A DNA stretch of 13,880 bases, taken from assembly GCA_910576895.1 (NCBI GenBank), contig CAJTJZ010000075.1:1-13880 (forward strand). Direction: 5' to 3'. The notes below the pieces were generated by a model. That model was not told where the DNA came from and ran no database searches. It saw nothing but the letters and a program-made list of their open reading frames with translations. This document shows, piece by piece, positions 13,811 to 13,880 of this stretch. The first letter of the stretch is position 1, and every line of letters starts with the position of its first letter. A program made the translations under genes and the position numbers. The DNA comes from an uncultured Lachnospiraceae bacterium. Its GTDB lineage: Bacteria > Bacillota > Clostridia > Lachnospirales > Lachnospiraceae.

Positions 13811-13880
13811 CTGGGCTAGCTGGATTCGAACCAGCGAATGCAGGAGTCAAAGTCCTGTGCCTTACCGCTTGGCGATAGCC
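13811..13880 (-). tRNA. tRNA-Gln (anticodon TTG), 5' end cut by window edge
   Basis: The anticodon stem CAGGA/TCCTG with loop CTTTGAC (anticodon TTG), T-arm GCTGG-TTCGAAT-CCAGC and 3' acceptor TAGCCCA with discriminator G are visible. The acceptor 3' arm implies a 5' TGGGCTA, of which the first two bases lie beyond the window. CCA is not encoded. Confidence 0.93.

Overview
The window looks like chromosomal DNA from a low-GC, probably spore-forming Firmicute of the class Clostridia, most likely Lachnospiraceae-like. This rests on the AT-rich base composition, strong AGGAGG-type ribosome sites, tRNA genes without an encoded CCA, a SleL/YdhD-like family 18 glycosidase and a BceRS-type two-component system. 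The placement is inference from gene content. No rRNA or other phylogenetic marker is present. All genes but one lie on the minus strand, so the region is described right to left.

Right end (13.3-13.9 kb): three tRNA genes, Gln(TTG, cut by the window edge), Lys(TTT) and Leu(TAG). Between Lys and Leu lies a striking array of four tandem 20-bp hairpins on an exact 24-bp period. Each is followed on the minus strand by a short T run. A rhomboid intramembrane protease gene follows tRNA-Leu. The T-tract of a strong terminator hairpin touches its Shine-Dalgarno site, so its mRNA probably depends on read-through of the tRNA unit.

Middle right (9.5-12.6 kb): a perfect-consensus sigma-A promoter (TTGACA-17-TATAAT) starts a transcript with a leader of about 250 nt. 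Part of that leader is clearly richer in GC than its surroundings. The transcript then enters three tightly packed genes: a soluble Ser/Thr kinase fused to a degenerate P-loop (TadZ/MinD-like) domain, a second stand-alone degenerate P-loop protein, and a membrane-anchored SAF-domain (CpaB/RcpC-like) protein. This looks like the front end of a Tad/Flp-pilus-type module, but no CpaF ATPase, TadB/TadC or pilin gene follows.

Middle (6.6-9.2 kb): a membrane-anchored GH18 protein with a stalk and SH3 domain has its own promoter. It converges, through a bidirectional terminator, on the only plus-strand gene. That gene encodes a 165-aa protein with an acidic conserved-looking core, a His/Pro-rich linker and an Arg-rich tail, and a perfect inverted repeat overlaps its promoter. 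Divergent from it is an approximately 850-aa membrane-anchored protein with a beta-rich body and a C-terminal C39-peptidase-like fold that appears to have lost its catalytic residues.

Left (0.2-3.9 kb): a family 2 glycosyltransferase, a PAP2-superfamily membrane enzyme of the PSIH type, and a BceR/BceS-like regulator-kinase pair that ends at a terminator with no ABC transporter behind it. At the extreme left edge a near-consensus promoter fires leftwards out of the window from beside a GC-rich inverted repeat.

The common theme is the cell envelope: surface glycan enzymes, anchored exported proteins, envelope-stress sensing and a kinase-linked secretion- or pilus-like module. The most novel-looking elements are the kinase/pseudo-P-loop/SAF module with its leader, the pseudo-C39 surface protein, and the tandem hairpin array in the tRNA cluster.
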